This document shows positions 16,041 to 23,930 of a DNA stretch of 64,000 nucleotides, in pieces. The notes under the pieces were generated by a model. That model was given only the letters and a program-made list of their open reading frames with translations. It had not been told where the DNA came from and made no database searches. Origin of the DNA: Sulfuritalea sp. (lineage in GTDB: Bacteria; Pseudomonadota; Gammaproteobacteria; Burkholderiales; Rhodocyclaceae); the NCBI GenBank assembly GCA_030247575.1, contig JAOTRV010000016.1, positions 25,851 to 89,850 on the forward strand, written 5' to 3'. Each line of letters starts with the position of its first letter. Position 1 is the first letter of the stretch. The position numbers and the translations under genes were made by a program.

Positions 16041-17447
16041 ATGAGCAGCAAGCTTCAAAAAGCAGGTCTGGTGGTGGCCGGTCTGATCGCCGGCATTTTC
16101 ATCAGTCTGAACTATTCCGCCATCGCCGCCAAGGATGCAGCCACGTCGGCCCTGCCGATCGAGGAACTGCGCAGCTTCGCCGATGTTTATAACGCCATCA
16201 AGCAGGGCTACGTCGAACCGGTCGACGACAAGAAGCTGATCACCCATGCGATCAGCGGCATGCTGGCCAATCTCGATCCGCACTCGGCCTATCTCGATGC
16301 CGACTCCTTCAAGGACCTGCAAGTCAGCACCCAAGGCGAGTTCGGCGGCCTCGGTATCGAAGTCGGCATGGAAGACGGCTTCGTCAAGGTCGTGGCGCCG
16401 ATCGAGGACACGCCGGCGTACAAGGCGGGGCTCAAGTCCGGCGATCTCATCATCAAACTCGACGACACGCCGGTCAAGGGCCTCACGCTCAACGACGCCG
16501 TGAAGAAGATGCGCGGCAAGCCCAAGACCCAGATCCGGCTCACCATCGTGCGCAAGGGCGAAACCAAGCCCTTCGAAGTCACACTGACGCGCGAAAAGAT
16601 CAAGGTGCAGAGCGTCAAATCCAAATTGCTCGAAGGCGGCTACGGCTACTTGCGCGTAACCCAGTTCCAGGAGGAGACCGCGCCTGACGTGGTGAAGCAC
16701 CTGGAAAAGCTGGCCAAGGAAGACAGGGACGCCAAAGGCACGGGCATCAAGGGTTTGGTGCTCGATTTGCGCAACGACCCGGGCGGCCTGCTCAACGGCG
16801 CCGTCGGCGTTTCCGCCGCCTTTCTGGAACCCAGGGTACTGGTCACCTCGACCGACGGCCGCACCGAAGACGCGAAGCGCCGCTATCTGGCAAGCCCCGA
16901 GGACTACCAGCGCGGCTACAAGGAAGATTTCATGAAGAACCTTCCCGCCTTCGCCAAGACCGCGCCGATCGTGGTGCTGGTCAATGGCGGCTCGGCCTCC
17001 GCTTCCGAAATCGTCGCCGGCGCCCTGCAGGACCACAAGCGTGCCGTCGTGATGGGCACCCAGACCTTCGGCAAGGGTTCGGTGCAGACCGTTCTGCCGC
17101 TGTCCAACAATGCCGCGATCAAGCTCACCACCGCGCGCTACTTCACGCCCTCGGGGCGTTCGATCCAGGCCAAGGGCATCACGCCGGACATCATCGTCGA
17201 GGAAAGCGCGAACGGCGAATCGCGCGAACGCATCCGCGAGGCCGATCTCGAACGCCACCTCGGCAATGAGAAGGACAAACCCGTGGAAGCCGCGCCGCCG
17301 AAACCGCAGCCCAAGACCGGCAAGAAGGGCAAGGCGGACGAAGCCGACGAGACGCCGCACGTGCCGCTCGAGTTCGCTTCGAAGAAGGACTACCAGCTCA
17401 GCCAGGCCGTCAATCTGCTCAAGGCCTGGCAGATCATCAAGCGCTGA
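16041..17447 (+). CDS. ctpA: C-terminal processing protease (S41 family)
   Basis: Serine protease (468 aa) of the CtpA/Prc family acting in the periplasm. N-terminal signal/anchor (about 7-30), PDZ domain (about 95-175, GGLGIEVGMEDGFVKVVAPI), then the S41 catalytic core with the nucleophile in NGGSASASEIVAGAL and the general-base Lys in TFGKGSVQT. The C-terminal 70 residues are charged and Pro/Lys-rich. The ATG at 16041 has GGAG five bases upstream; earlier in-frame ATGs fall in the G-rich repeat. The envC-ctpA pairing is conserved in proteobacteria. Confidence 0.94.
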   Translation: MSSKLQKAGLVVAGLIAGIFISLNYSAIAAKDAATSALPIEELRSFADVYNAIKQGYVEPVDDKKLITHAISGMLANLDPHSAYLDADSFKDLQVSTQGEFGGLGIEVGMEDGFVKVVAPIEDTPAYKAGLKSGDLIIKLDDTPVKGLTLNDAVKKMRGKPKTQIRLTIVRKGETKPFEVTLTREKIKVQSVKSKLLEGGYGYLRVTQFQEETAPDVVKHLEKLAKEDRDAKGTGIKGLVLDLRNDPGGLLNGAVGVSAAFLEPRVLVTSTDGRTEDAKRRYLASPEDYQRGYKEDFMKNLPAFAKTAPIVVLVNGGSASASEIVAGALQDHKRAVVMGTQTFGKGSVQTVLPLSNNAAIKLTTARYFTPSGRSIQAKGITPDIIVEESANGESRERIREADLERHLGNEKDKPVEAAPPKPQPKTGKKGKADEADETPHVPLEFASKKDYQLSQAVNLLKAWQIIKR

Positions 17448-17464
17448 GAAAGCGGACGCCGACC

Positions 17465-17947
17465 ATGAGCCGGATGAATCCCGAAAAGGCACGCGAGCTG
17501 CGGGATGAACTGCGCGACGGCAAGCGGCGCAAGCGTCCTTCAGCCTTCGTGCCGCAACCCGGCACGCGCAAGCACCGCGAACTGCGCTTCGACCACCGGC
17601 ACCCGGAGCACGTCGACGAGGCCCGCAAGCTGCTGTCGGGGCTGGAAGGCATGGATATCGATACCGGACTGGCGCCCTACAGCCTTTCGATCTGGTACGA
17701 AATCAGCAGCTATTCGCTGGAAGGACTCGAAGCCGCGCTGGTGCGGCAGGGCTTTCACCTCGACAACAGCCTCTACAGCAAGCTGGTGCGGATGGTGGTG
17801 TATTTTTCCGAGGAAACCCAGATGCGCAACATGCGCGTCCCCGAGCGCCTGATCAAGAAATCGCACGAAATCTACTCCAAGGCCTGGGAACACCACCCCC
17901 ACGGCGACCACGACGACACGCCGCCCGAGCTCAGGCAGGACCGGTGA
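17465..17947 (+). CDS. conserved hypothetical protein between ctpA and thiF-like gene
   Basis: I do not recognise this 160 aa protein. Residues 1-45 are strongly basic (ELRDGKRRKRPSAFVPQPGT), the middle is a compact alpha/beta region (YSLSIWYEISSYSLEGLEAA, LYSKLVRMVVYFSEETQMRN), and the C-terminus is His/Asp-rich (HHPHGDHDDTP), which could bind metal. It has no signal peptide or membrane segment. It lies 17 bases after ctpA and overlaps the next gene by four (GTGA), so it is co-expressed with the E1-like enzyme. Confidence 0.7.
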   Translation: MSRMNPEKARELRDELRDGKRRKRPSAFVPQPGTRKHRELRFDHRHPEHVDEARKLLSGLEGMDIDTGLAPYSLSIWYEISSYSLEGLEAALVRQGFHLDNSLYSKLVRMVVYFSEETQMRNMRVPERLIKKSHEIYSKAWEHHPHGDHDDTPPELRQDR

Positions 17948-18702
17948 CAGACGACCAGCTGCTGCGTTACAGCCGACATATCCTGCTGCCGCAGATCGGC
18001 ATCGAAGGGCAGGAAAACATCGTCAATGCGCGCGCCCTGGTGATCGGTGCCGGCGGGCTGGGTTCGCCGGCCGCCTATTACCTTGCCTCGGCCGGCGTCG
18101 GCACTCTGGTGCTGGCCGACGGCGACACGGTCGACCAGACCAATCTGCAACGCCAGATCCTGCACCGTACCGACGCCGTCGGCATGGCCAAGAGCGAATC
18201 CGGCAAGCGCACGCTGAACGAGATCAATCCCGAATGCCGCGTCATCGCGCTCAACGAGCGCCTTTCCGGCCCGCGGCTGGACCAGGAAGTGGCGCTGGCC
18301 GACATCGTGCTCGACTGCTGCGACAATTTCGCCACGCGCCATGCCGTCAATCGCGCCTGCGTCAAACTCGCCAAGCCCCTGGTGTCCGGCGCGGCGATCC
18401 GTTTCGACGGGCAGGTGGCGGTGTTCGATTCGCGCCAGCCGAACGCGCCGTGCTACCACTGCCTGTTTCCCGAAGGGCAGGACGTCGAGGAAGTGCGCTG
18501 CGCGGTGATGGGCGTATTCGCGCCGCTGACCGGCATCATCGGCACCGTGCAGGCGGCCGAAGCCCTGAAACTCCTGATCGGGTGCGGCACCAGCCTCGCC
18601 GGACGCCTGCTGCTGCTCGACGGCCTCGGCATGGAATGGCGCGAAATCCGGGTACCGCGCGATCCCGGCTGCGCGGTGTGCGGGGCTGGGAAAGAAACAT
18701 AA
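17944..18702 (+). CDS. ThiF/MoeB/HesA-family adenylyltransferase
   Basis: E1-like enzyme (252 aa, GTG start) that adenylates the C-terminal glycine of a ubiquitin-like sulfur carrier such as MoaD or ThiS. N-terminal RYSRHILLPQIGIEGQ, the ATP loop VIGAGGLGSPAAYYLASAG, the DNLQRQ-type segment QTNLQRQILH, and two zinc CxxC pairs (CYHC and CAVC) are present. No rhodanese domain is fused. MoeB and ThiF cannot be separated from sequence alone here, and neither carrier gene is nearby. Confidence 0.88.
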   Translation: MTDDQLLRYSRHILLPQIGIEGQENIVNARALVIGAGGLGSPAAYYLASAGVGTLVLADGDTVDQTNLQRQILHRTDAVGMAKSESGKRTLNEINPECRVIALNERLSGPRLDQEVALADIVLDCCDNFATRHAVNRACVKLAKPLVSGAAIRFDGQVAVFDSRQPNAPCYHCLFPEGQDVEEVRCAVMGVFAPLTGIIGTVQAAEALKLLIGCGTSLAGRLLLLDGLGMEWREIRVPRDPGCAVCGAGKET

Positions 18703-18706
18703 ATTC

Positions 18707-18810
18707 AGCCACAGAGGGCACAGAGGAAGGCAAACCCAATGGGATTTCTCTGTGCCCTCTGTGCCCTCTGTGCCCTCTGTGCCCTCTGTGCCCTCTGTGC
18801 CCTCTGTGGC
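18707..18810. repeat. 9-base tandem repeat array with inverted arm
   Basis: Seven tandem copies of CTCTGTGCC occupy 18748-18810 (six exact, the last CTCTGTGGC). The segment 18708-18727 carries two inverted units (GCCACAGAG, GGCACAGAG), so the two arms can fold into a long stem around a loop of about 20 bases. It begins five bases after the thiF-like stop and lies before the convergent membrane protein gene. The period of nine would keep an open frame (CPL repeats), but no start or ribosome site supports translation. Confidence 0.9.
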
Positions 18811-18819
18811 AATAGGTTT

Positions 18820-19221
18820 TCAGAATAGCTGGCGATGTCGCAAGCGCCCCGGCGCGTGGCTGAGCGCGACCGAGAACGCCAAAACGAACCAGAACAGCGG
18901 CAGGCGGCCCGCCTCCCAGACCACCAGCAGCACTACCAGCGCAAGCTTGAGCAGCGTGCCCGCGCCCTTGGCCTGGCGAAAGTAGAGAGGGTTCGCCCAG
19001 GCATCGAGGGCAACGATGCCGAGCCCCGAGATCAGCATCAAGGCGCCCCAGTGCGCAGCACCGCTCATGCCGGCCAGGACCACCGCGGAGATTCCCGCCA
19101 GACCGGCGATGTGAAACACGCGCAGGACGTTGATCAGCAGCCCGCGGCCGGGAAAATCGCGGTGTCCGTCTTCGCGATCACGCAAGGCGGGCTCGAATGC
19201 GACAGTCGACGCCGACGACAC
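18820..19221 (-). CDS. small integral membrane protein of unknown function
   Basis: I do not recognise the family. The 133 aa frame contains three or four hydrophobic segments: VLRVFHIAGLAGISAVVLAG, WGALMLISGLGIVALDAW, TLLKLALVVLLVVWEAG and LFWFVLAFSVALSH. The first 44 bases overlap the 3' end of ribD, so a later start in the GRGLLINVL region is possible. It lies directly downstream of ribD on the same strand, suggesting co-transcription. Confidence 0.6.
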   Translation of the reverse strand: MSSASTVAFEPALRDREDGHRDFPGRGLLINVLRVFHIAGLAGISAVVLAGMSGAAHWGALMLISGLGIVALDAWANPLYFRQAKGAGTLLKLALVVLLVVWEAGRLPLFWFVLAFSVALSHAPGRLRHRQLF

Positions 19222-20275
19222 GGCGCTCGATGATGTTCAGACGCCTCGCGCCGGCCAGGTCGGTGAGTTCCGCTAGGCCGAACATGCCGCGCGCGGCGTC
19301 GCCCAGCAGCATCGGCGCCTGATAGATCAGCAGCTCATCGACACAGCCCTCGCGCAGCAGCGAACCGTTGAGCCGGGTGCCGGCTTCGGCCAGCACCTCG
19401 TTGATGCCGCGCCGGCCGAGTTCCTGCAACAGCGCCGCCAGGTCCACCTTGCCCCGTGCATTCGGCAGCAGCACGATCTCGGCGCCGCGTGCGCGCAGCG
19501 CGGCACTGCGCGCCGGATCGTCCTGCGCGGCGGCGATCAGCACGTTGCCGCCTTCGAGCACCGCCGCGTCGGGCGACGTTTCGAGCCGGCTGTCGATCAC
19601 GACCCGCAGGGGCTGGCGCGGGGTCTGCACCTCGCGCACCGTGAGGCGCGGGTTGTCGTCCTTCACCGTGCCGATGCCGGTCAGCACGGCGCACGATCGA
19701 GCGCGCCAGGCGTGCGCATCGCGCCGTGCCTCGGCGCCGGTGATCCATTGCGAGACGCCGTTGTTGAGGGCCGTCTTGCCATCCAGGCTGGCCGCCACCT
19801 TCAACCGCAGCCAGGGCCGACCGCGCGTCATGCGCGAGATAAAACCGATGTTGAGCTCCGTCGCCTCGGCAGCCAGCAAGCCGCTGGCGACTTCGATGCC
19901 GGCCTTGGCAATCCGCGTCAGCCCCTGCCCGACCACCAGCGGATTCGGGTCCTGGATCGCCGCCGCCACGCGGGCGACGCCGGCCTCGATCAACGCATCG
20001 GCGCAGGGCGGAGTGCGGCCGAAGTGGCTGCAGGGTTCCAGCGTGACGTAGGCCGTGGCGCCGATCGCCGTATCGCCGGCGTCTACTGTTGCTTTCAGGG
20101 CGGCGGCTTCGGCATGCGGCAGGCCGGCCCTTTCGTGCCAACCCTCGCCGATGATGCGGCCGTCCCTGACGAGGACGCAGCCGACACGAGGATTGGGGGA
20201 CGTGCCGTACAGGCCGCGCCACGCCAGTTGCAGGGCACGCGCCATGAACCCATGGTCGGCCGCCGAAAAGCTCAC
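19178..20275 (-). CDS. ribD: bifunctional riboflavin biosynthesis deaminase/reductase RibD
   Basis: A 365 aa enzyme for two consecutive steps of riboflavin synthesis. The N-terminal CMP/dCMP-type deaminase has HAEAAAL and PCSHFGRTPPCADAL zinc ligands, and the C-terminal HTP reductase domain (about residues 145-360) has LRLKVAASLDGKTAL and NEVLAEAGTRLNGSLL. The GTG at 20275 gives SFSAADHGFM at the N-terminus as in the family, with GGGGAG just upstream. The longer frame to 20404 runs through hairpin-rich intergenic sequence. Confidence 0.94.
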   Translation of the reverse strand: MSFSAADHGFMARALQLAWRGLYGTSPNPRVGCVLVRDGRIIGEGWHERAGLPHAEAAALKATVDAGDTAIGATAYVTLEPCSHFGRTPPCADALIEAGVARVAAAIQDPNPLVVGQGLTRIAKAGIEVASGLLAAEATELNIGFISRMTRGRPWLRLKVAASLDGKTALNNGVSQWITGAEARRDAHAWRARSCAVLTGIGTVKDDNPRLTVREVQTPRQPLRVVIDSRLETSPDAAVLEGGNVLIAAAQDDPARSAALRARGAEIVLLPNARGKVDLAALLQELGRRGINEVLAEAGTRLNGSLLREGCVDELLIYQAPMLLGDAARGMFGLAELTDLAGARRLNIIERRVVGVDCRIRARLA

Positions 20276-20404
20276 TGGACTCCCCTCCCCCCAACCCCCT
20301 GCCCAAGGCAGGGTGTGACGGTGGTTCGCTGCTGCGCAGCTCCGCCAGTTGGCTGCGCCGCCCTTGGGACGGCCCGACGGGCGGCGCTCATCTGCCGAGT
20401 CCAA
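20276..20404. repeat. hairpin-rich intergenic segment before ribD
   Basis: The segment contains CCCTGCC/GGCAGGG (20297-20303 and 20307-20313, loop three) and a GCTGCGCAGC palindrome at about 20332-20341, embedded in C-rich sequence. It looks like a non-coding dispersed element rather than coding sequence and carries the ribD ribosome site at its edge. Confidence 0.45.
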
Positions 20405-20878
20405 TCACGACTTGGCCCGGGGCTGCCGCGGCTTCTTGATTTCGCGGATCGCGTCGGAAAACTCGTCGACGTCCTCGAAGTTGCGATAGACCGAAGCGAA
20501 ACGGATATAGGCCACCTTGTCGAGCTTCTTCAACTCGCGCATCACCAGTTCGCCGATGCGATCGGAGGCCACTTCGCGCAGCGCCAGCTGCACCAGTTTT
20601 TCCTCGATGCGATCCAGCGCGAGGTCGATGCTTTCGGTGGTGACCGGGCGCTTCCTCATCGCCAGCATCATGCTGGCCTTGAGCTTGTCGCGGTCGTATT
20701 CGGTGCGGCTGCCGTTCTTCTTCACCACCTGCGGCAGTTGCAGTTCCACCCGCTCGTAGGTGGTGAAGCGCTTGTCGCAGGCGAGGCAGCGGCGGCGACG
20801 GCGGACGGTGTCGCCGTCCTCGTTCTCCCGGGTGTCAACGACCTGGGTGTTCTCGTCGCCGCAGTACGGGCATTTCAT
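20405..20878 (-). CDS. nrdR: transcriptional repressor NrdR
   Basis: A 157 aa regulator of ribonucleotide reductase genes. The zinc ribbon is C3xxC6 and C31xxC34 ([23 protein letters not shown]). The ATP-cone domain spans about 49-139 ([20 protein letters not shown]). The ATG at 20878 is the family start. It lies five bases after glyA and is followed by ribD, the glyA-nrdR-ribD order common in proteobacteria. Confidence 0.96.
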   Translation of the reverse strand: MKCPYCGDENTQVVDTRENEDGDTVRRRRRCLACDKRFTTYERVELQLPQVVKKNGSRTEYDRDKLKASMMLAMRKRPVTTESIDLALDRIEEKLVQLALREVASDRIGELVMRELKKLDKVAYIRFASVYRNFEDVDEFSDAIREIKKPRQPRAKS

Positions 20879-20883
20879 GTCAT

Positions 20884-22128
20884 TCAGCCATACACCGGGA
20901 ACTTCTTGCACAGCACCGACACGTCGCCGCGCACGCGCGCCAGCACCGCTTCGTCGTTCGGCGCATCGAGCACGTCGGCGATCAGGTTGGCGACCTGTTC
21001 GGCCTCGATCTCGGTGAAGCCGCGCGTGGTCATGGCCGGCGTGCCGAGGCGGATGCCGGATGTGACCAGGGCCTTCTGCGGATCATTGGGAATGGTGTTC
21101 TTGTTCACCGTCAGGTGGGCGCGGCCCAACGCGGCTTCGGCTTCCTTGCCGGTGAGGTTCTTGGCGCGCAGATCAACCAGGAACACATGCGATTCCGTGC
21201 GGCCCGAGACAATGCGCAAGCCGCGCGCCTTGAGCACCTTGGCCATCACCTGGGCGTTGTCGATCACCTGTTCCTGGTAGTTCTTGAATTCCTGCGTCAT
21301 CGCCTCCTTCAGCGCCACCGCCTTGGCGGCGATCACATGCTCCAGCGGCCCACCCTGAATACCGGGGAAAATCGACGAATTGATCGCCTTTTCGTGTTCG
21401 GCGCGCATCAGGATCAGGCCGCCGCGCGGTCCGCGCAGGGTCTTGTGGGTGGTGGTGGTGACGACATCGGCATGCGGCACCGGATTCGGGTAGAAACCAG
21501 CGGCGACGAGACCGGCATAGTGCGCCATATCCACCATGAAGATCGCGCCGACAGCCTTCGCCACCTTGGCGAAGCGCTCGAAATCGATCTTCAGCGCATA
21601 GGCCGAAGCGCCGGCGATGATCAGCTTGGGCTTGTGCTCGTGCGCCAGCCGCTCCATCTCGGCGTAGTCGATTTCCTCGTTGGCGTCGAGGCCGTAGGGC
21701 ACGATGTTGAACCACTTGCCGCTGATGTTGAGCGGCATGCCGTGGGTCAGGTGGCCACCCATCGACAGGTTCATGCCGAGGATGGTGTCGCCGGGCTTGA
21801 GGAAGGCGAAGAACACGGCCTGGTTGGCCTGCGAGCCGGAGTTCGGCTGGACATTGGCGGCATCGGCGCCGAACAGCTTCTTGGCCCGGTCGATGGCCAA
21901 CTGCTCGACCACATCCACGTTCTCGCAGCCGCCGTAGTAGCGCTTGCCCGGATACCCCTCGGCATACTTGTTGGTCAGTTGCGAACCCTGGGCCTCCATC
22001 ACGGACCAGGAAACATAGTTCTCGGAGGCAATCAGCTCGATGTGGTCTTCCTGGCGCCGATTTTCGTTCTGGATCGCGGCCCAGAGCTCGGGGTCGGTCT
22101 TGGCGAGGGTGTTTTGCTTGGCAAACAT
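20884..22128 (-). CDS. glyA: serine hydroxymethyltransferase
   Basis: PLP enzyme (414 aa) converting serine and tetrahydrofolate to glycine and 5,10-methylene-THF. Visible motifs are [34 protein letters not shown], the PLP lysine in [16 protein letters not shown], and [14 protein letters not shown] near the C-terminus. The ATG at 22128 is the conserved start; the upstream extension to 22269 is intergenic. Confidence 0.97.
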   Translation of the reverse strand: MFAKQNTLAKTDPELWAAIQNENRRQEDHIELIASENYVSWSVMEAQGSQLTNKYAEGYPGKRYYGGCENVDVVEQLAIDRAKKLFGADAANVQPNSGSQANQAVFFAFLKPGDTILGMNLSMGGHLTHGMPLNISGKWFNIVPYGLDANEEIDYAEMERLAHEHKPKLIIAGASAYALKIDFERFAKVAKAVGAIFMVDMAHYAGLVAAGFYPNPVPHADVVTTTTHKTLRGPRGGLILMRAEHEKAINSSIFPGIQGGPLEHVIAAKAVALKEAMTQEFKNYQEQVIDNAQVMAKVLKARGLRIVSGRTESHVFLVDLRAKNLTGKEAEAALGRAHLTVNKNTIPNDPQKALVTSGIRLGTPAMTTRGFTEIEAEQVANLIADVLDAPNDEAVLARVRGDVSVLCKKFPVYG

Positions 22129-22217
22129 GGCGGAATCCGTAGGTGGATGGGAACGCTCGATTTTAGCATCCGACCCCCGCCAGCCAGAAATCCACCTGAA
22201 ACCGGCCCGCGATGCGC

Positions 22218-22862
22218 TTACCCGGCCACCTCGTCGAGCGACCGCCGAAGATGGTCGCATTCGGCCCATGTAATCAGCCGCCAGCCGGTGGCGCCGTATT
22301 CGAGCCAGTTGAACGCGGCGTTCGGCAACTGGAAATCGCGCGGCGCGGCCAGTGCCCTGCCGGTGGCGGCGCGATAGACCACGTCGAGCACGCCGCCGTG
22401 GGTGAAGGCCAGCACGCTCTGGCCGGCGTGGCGCGCGGCAAGGGCTTCGAGTCCGGTCGTGACCCGCGCCGCGAAGTCAATCAGGGATTCGCCGGTTTCA
22501 TAGTCGTAATCGGGTGTCCGCGCCTGATGGTGGCGATGCGCCTCCGGCCGCTGGACGCTGGCTTCCTGCGCGGTGACACCCTGCAGCACGCCGAAATGGC
22601 GCTCGCGCAAAGTCGGCGCTGGCGATACGGCAAGGCCGAGGCCGCGGGTGGCGATCTGCGCCGTGCGCCAAGCCCGCAGCAAATCGCTGCTGTAGGCGGC
22701 GGCAAAGGAATGCGCCACGAGGCCGGCCCCCACCGCCCGGGCCTGCGCTTCACCAGCCGCGTTGAGGTCGATGTCGATCTGCCCCTGGATGCGCTTCTCG
22801 CCGTTCCAGTCGGTCTCGCCATGGCGAACGAGGCAGAACCGGGTGATCCGGGTCGAAATCAT
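22218..22862 (-). CDS. histidine phosphatase family protein
   Basis: Branch-1 histidine phosphatase (214 aa) with phosphohistidine motif [19 protein letters not shown], a mid-domain [12 protein letters not shown] and the second His in [16 protein letters not shown]. Similar proteins are annotated as phosphoglycerate mutase-like or alpha-ribazole phosphatase, but no cobalamin genes are nearby and the substrate is unknown. It starts ten bases downstream of the GntR regulator stop. Confidence 0.85.
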   Translation of the reverse strand: MISTRITRFCLVRHGETDWNGEKRIQGQIDIDLNAAGEAQARAVGAGLVAHSFAAAYSSDLLRAWRTAQIATRGLGLAVSPAPTLRERHFGVLQGVTAQEASVQRPEAHRHHQARTPDYDYETGESLIDFAARVTTGLEALAARHAGQSVLAFTHGGVLDVVYRAATGRALAAPRDFQLPNAAFNWLEYGATGWRLITWAECDHLRRSLDEVAG

Positions 22863-22872
22863 GCGCCGGGTT

Positions 22873-23604
22873 TCAGGATTTGTGGCGCGCGGCGTTGCGC
22901 AGCAGGCGGCTGAGGTTCTGCCGCACATAGCCGATGTGGTCGGCCGCCGCTTCCATCGCCTGTCCCGCATCGCCGTGCTCGATCGCCCGCCACACCGCGC
23001 GATGCTGGTCGAGCAATTGCTCCTTGGCTGCCGGCAACTGCATCAGTTCGCTCAGGTTGCGCCGCAGGTTGTCGCGCATCAGGCGCAGCAGGCTCGCTGT
23101 CAGGTGGCCGATGATGACATTGTGCGACGCCTCGGCGATGGCCTGGTGGAAGGCCAGATCGGTATCCACCTGGGCATCCAGGTCGTCCCCGGCAAAGGCC
23201 GCCTCCAGCATCGCCAGGCTTTGCCGGACGCGCTCGCGGTCAGCCGCGGTGGCGCGATGGGCGGCGGATTCCGCGGCGCGACCTTCCAGCATGTGGCGAA
23301 ACTCCAGCATGTCCTCATGCACCGCCGGATGGTCGCGGAGAATTTCCTCCCAGAGATTGCCGAAGCTGGCATCGAGTCGGTCGGTAACGAACGTACCTCC
23401 GCCGTGGCGGCTTTCCAGCAGGCCGCGCGCCGCCAGCTTGTGGATCGCCTCGCGCAGGGACGCGCGCGACACACCCAGTTGCAGCGACAGCTCGCGCTCC
23501 GAAGGCAGGCGATCGCCTGCCTTCAAGCCGCCCTCCAGCATCCTCTGCTCGATCTCCCTCGCCACCACATCGGCGAGCCGCGGGGCCATGATCTTGGTCT
23601 CCAT
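22873..23604 (-). CDS. FadR/PdhR-subfamily GntR regulator
   Basis: A 243 aa repressor with N-terminal winged helix (RLPSERELSLQLGVSRASLREAIHKL, wing SRHGGGTFVTDR) and a C-terminal all-helical FCD ligand domain (residues ~95-225, with His positions in DLAFHQAIAEASHN and DHIGYVRQNL that would hold metal). It is divergent from the TRAP operon and very probably represses it. The ATG at 23604 has no Shine-Dalgarno. An operator and promoter lie immediately upstream and place the transcript start at or next to the ATG. Confidence 0.9.
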   Translation of the reverse strand: METKIMAPRLADVVAREIEQRMLEGGLKAGDRLPSERELSLQLGVSRASLREAIHKLAARGLLESRHGGGTFVTDRLDASFGNLWEEILRDHPAVHEDMLEFRHMLEGRAAESAAHRATAADRERVRQSLAMLEAAFAGDDLDAQVDTDLAFHQAIAEASHNVIIGHLTASLLRLMRDNLRRNLSELMQLPAAKEQLLDQHRAVWRAIEHGDAGQAMEAAADHIGYVRQNLSRLLRNAARHKS

Positions 23605-23610
23605 TTATGC

Positions 23611-23640
23611 AATATAGCATTGGTCTGACCACAATATCAA
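23611..23640 (-). promoter_or_regulatory. gntR promoter with operator in the spacer
   Basis: Minus strand TTGATA (23635-23640) and TATATT (23611-23616), spacing 18. The operator TGGTCTGACCA lies entirely in the spacer. Start of transcription is predicted at about 23604, which is the A of the ATG. Confidence 0.6.
23621..23631. promoter_or_regulatory. GntR operator O1 (TGGTCTGACCA)
   Basis: The palindrome fits TNGTNNNACNA, the core recognised by FadR-subfamily regulators. The wider context ATTGGTCTGACCACAAT is close to the PdhR box (ATTGGT-N3-ACCAAT). It is located between the -35 and -10 of gntR, as expected for autoregulation. Confidence 0.7.
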
Positions 23641-23679
23641 ACCAATGAAAGCCGACCAGAGGAATTCGCCCGCCGGCGC

Positions 23680-23708
23680 TTGACATAGCGGCTTGCGATC
23701 ACTAACAT
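23680..23708 (+). promoter_or_regulatory. promoter of the TRAP transporter operon
   Basis: TTGACA (23680-23685, perfect -35) and TAACAT (23703-23708) separated by 17 bases. Transcription is predicted to start at about 23715, giving a 5' leader of roughly 210 bases before dctQ. Confidence 0.65.
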
Positions 23709-23719
23709 CCGCAAACATT

Positions 23720-23730
23720 TGGTCAGACCA
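23720..23730. promoter_or_regulatory. GntR operator O2 (TGGTCAGACCA)
   Basis: Same core as O1, 99 bases away, placed at about +5 to +15 of the predicted TRAP transcript, where a bound repressor would block initiation or escape. Two copies allow looping across the divergent region. Confidence 0.7.
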
Positions 23731-23819
23731 CTGGCCCACGAGAAAACTCCGCCAGTCGATCATTCCTCGGCCCCGCGCGAACCGTCCTCGCAAGATACTG
23801 ATGCATCAAGGAGAAGTTC

Positions 23820-23930
23820 TTGAGTCAGAGAATGTTGAACGCTCAGGTTAATATGCCTTCCGATAACAGAGAAGCGGCACTGCGCGCACGGCGCGACAGT
23901 TGCGCAATCCGGGAGGAGGGCAGCACATGA
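23820..23930 (+). CDS. possible 36-residue leader ORF upstream of dctQ
   Basis: TTG at 23820 has a strong AAGGAG (23808-23813) six bases upstream. The frame (MSQRMLNAQVNMPSDN, then Arg-rich) runs 36 codons and its TGA overlaps the dctQ ATG as ATGA. An internal ATG at 23832 is another start. The frame matches no family I know. The ribosome site and stop-start overlap suggest translation coupled to dctQ, but this is inference from arrangement only. Confidence 0.4.
   Translation: MSQRMLNAQVNMPSDNREAALRARRDSCAIREEGST

Noticed and set aside
18752-18985. Open frame encoding repeated PSV peptide
   Set aside because: It is produced by the nine-base tandem array and has no ribosome site or homology.
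20276-20404. Extended ribD start at 20404
   Set aside because: The extra residues come from a hairpin-rich C-rich spacer; the GTG at 20275 has a good ribosome site and family-like N-terminus.
22218-22862. Alpha-ribazole phosphatase (CobC)
   Set aside because: Only general histidine-phosphatase motifs are visible and no cobalamin genes are near.
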